Positions 63,769-64,000 of a stretch of 64,000 nt of DNA are shown here, piece by piece. The notes beneath the pieces are model-generated. The model did not search any database. It was given only the letters and a program-made list of their open reading frames with translations, and had not been told where the DNA came from. Source of the DNA: Sulfitobacter mediterraneus (GTDB lineage: Bacteria; Pseudomonadota; Alphaproteobacteria; Rhodobacterales; Rhodobacteraceae); the NCBI RefSeq assembly GCF_016801775.1, contig NZ_CP069004.1, positions 248,001 to 312,000 of the forward strand, read 5' to 3'. The position numbers and the translations under genes are program-made. Position 1 is the first letter of the stretch; each line of letters opens with the position of its first letter.

Positions 63769-64000
63769 TTCGGCCTTTGATTCGCGTGATACGTGAAGAA
63801 AATGCTGCAAATTACTGAGAAATATCCGTTTTCTCGTTGTTTCCGTAGGGGCAGCTTTCGGTGGGCCGGTTTTTGTGGTATAGTTATCCAAAGCTGAAAC
63901 TGACGGTCGAACTCTACGGACATACGTGTGACACAACCAAGCTGCCAAGGTTGACACCCACATCCTAAGAATAACGCAACCGGACGCGGGCCAAGGGGCC
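63769..64000. other. Right-edge intergenic region
   Basis: No gene begins before the window end. A TATAGT-type -10 candidate lies at about 63878-63885, which may serve the next gene to the right, outside the window. Confidence 0.5.

Noticed and set aside
1..64000. CRISPR arrays, prophage and insertion sequences
   Set aside because: No regularly spaced repeats, transposase or phage structural genes were seen; the only mobile-like signal is the inverted-repeat-bracketed gene at 49.4-50.3 kb.

Overview
The window looks like the chromosome of a marine alphaproteobacterium of the Rhodobacteraceae (Roseobacter group). Four observations support this: protein families and gene orders typical of that family (nrdR-rib-nusB, exonuclease-ligase, Suv3-like helicase/S4 protein/FdxA), an alphaproteobacterial GTTC-N7-GTTC SOS box, a tRNA-His with A73 and no encoded G-1, and GANTC sites. 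Genes are tightly packed, with many ATGA/GTGA overlaps, and the DNA is G+C rich by eye. I see no insertion sequence, prophage or CRISPR array.

Layout. 1-5.6 kb: chemoreceptor (5' end outside the window), metG, MFS transporter. 5.8-12.4 kb: aldo-keto reductase, then a carnitine catabolic unit (divergent AraC/GATase-like regulator, dehydrocarnitine-cleaving enzyme, lipoprotein, carnitine dehydrogenase-thioesterase fusion, SDR) and a convergent XRE regulator. 12.4-18.8 kb: desaturase, DMT transporter, ACT, Nudix and DUF983 proteins, then an EF-hand / ECF sigma / membrane protein / metal-sensor-like cassette. 18.8-21.3 kb: three overlapping TadE/TadG-like genes. 21.7-30.3 kb: glutamate-type dehydrogenase, ada, an isocitrate-lyase-family protein and the soxBDAG sarcosine oxidase operon. 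30.3-36.7 kb: dnaG, rpoD, then three tandem paralogous secreted proteins and YjbQ. 36.8-46.9 kb: nrdR, ribD, an oppositely oriented capsule block (kpsC, Wza-like exporter, kpsS), then ribE, a GIGHNQGP protein, ribBX, ribH, nusB. 46.9-50.6 kb: a possible structured RNA, ArsR/SRPBCC pair, SOS-box-driven mmcB, GNAT, tRNA-His, and an unrecognised gene bracketed by 65-bp inverted repeats. 50.6-64 kb: RluD-type synthase, rpoH, DksA-like protein, YbaN, oligoendopeptidase F, the DNA ligase/exonuclease pair, hydrolase, SCP2 protein, TPR protein, Suv3-like helicase, S4 protein, fdxA.

How it works together. The carnitine unit should turn carnitine into glycine betaine, and the sarcosine oxidase operon would finish demethylation to glycine; the two intermediate demethylation steps are not in this window. 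The riboflavin genes supply flavin, including FAD/FMN for sarcosine oxidase. Housekeeping information genes (dnaG-rpoD, rpoH, nusB, nrdR, metG) are interspersed. The least explained items are the inverted-repeat-bracketed gene, the three tandem WC-motif secreted proteins, the EF-hand/sigma/metal cassette, the 46.9-47.07 kb non-coding segment and the cluster of four GANTC sites before rpoD. Start codons were chosen by eye from Shine-Dalgarno match and family alignment; no database search was possible.
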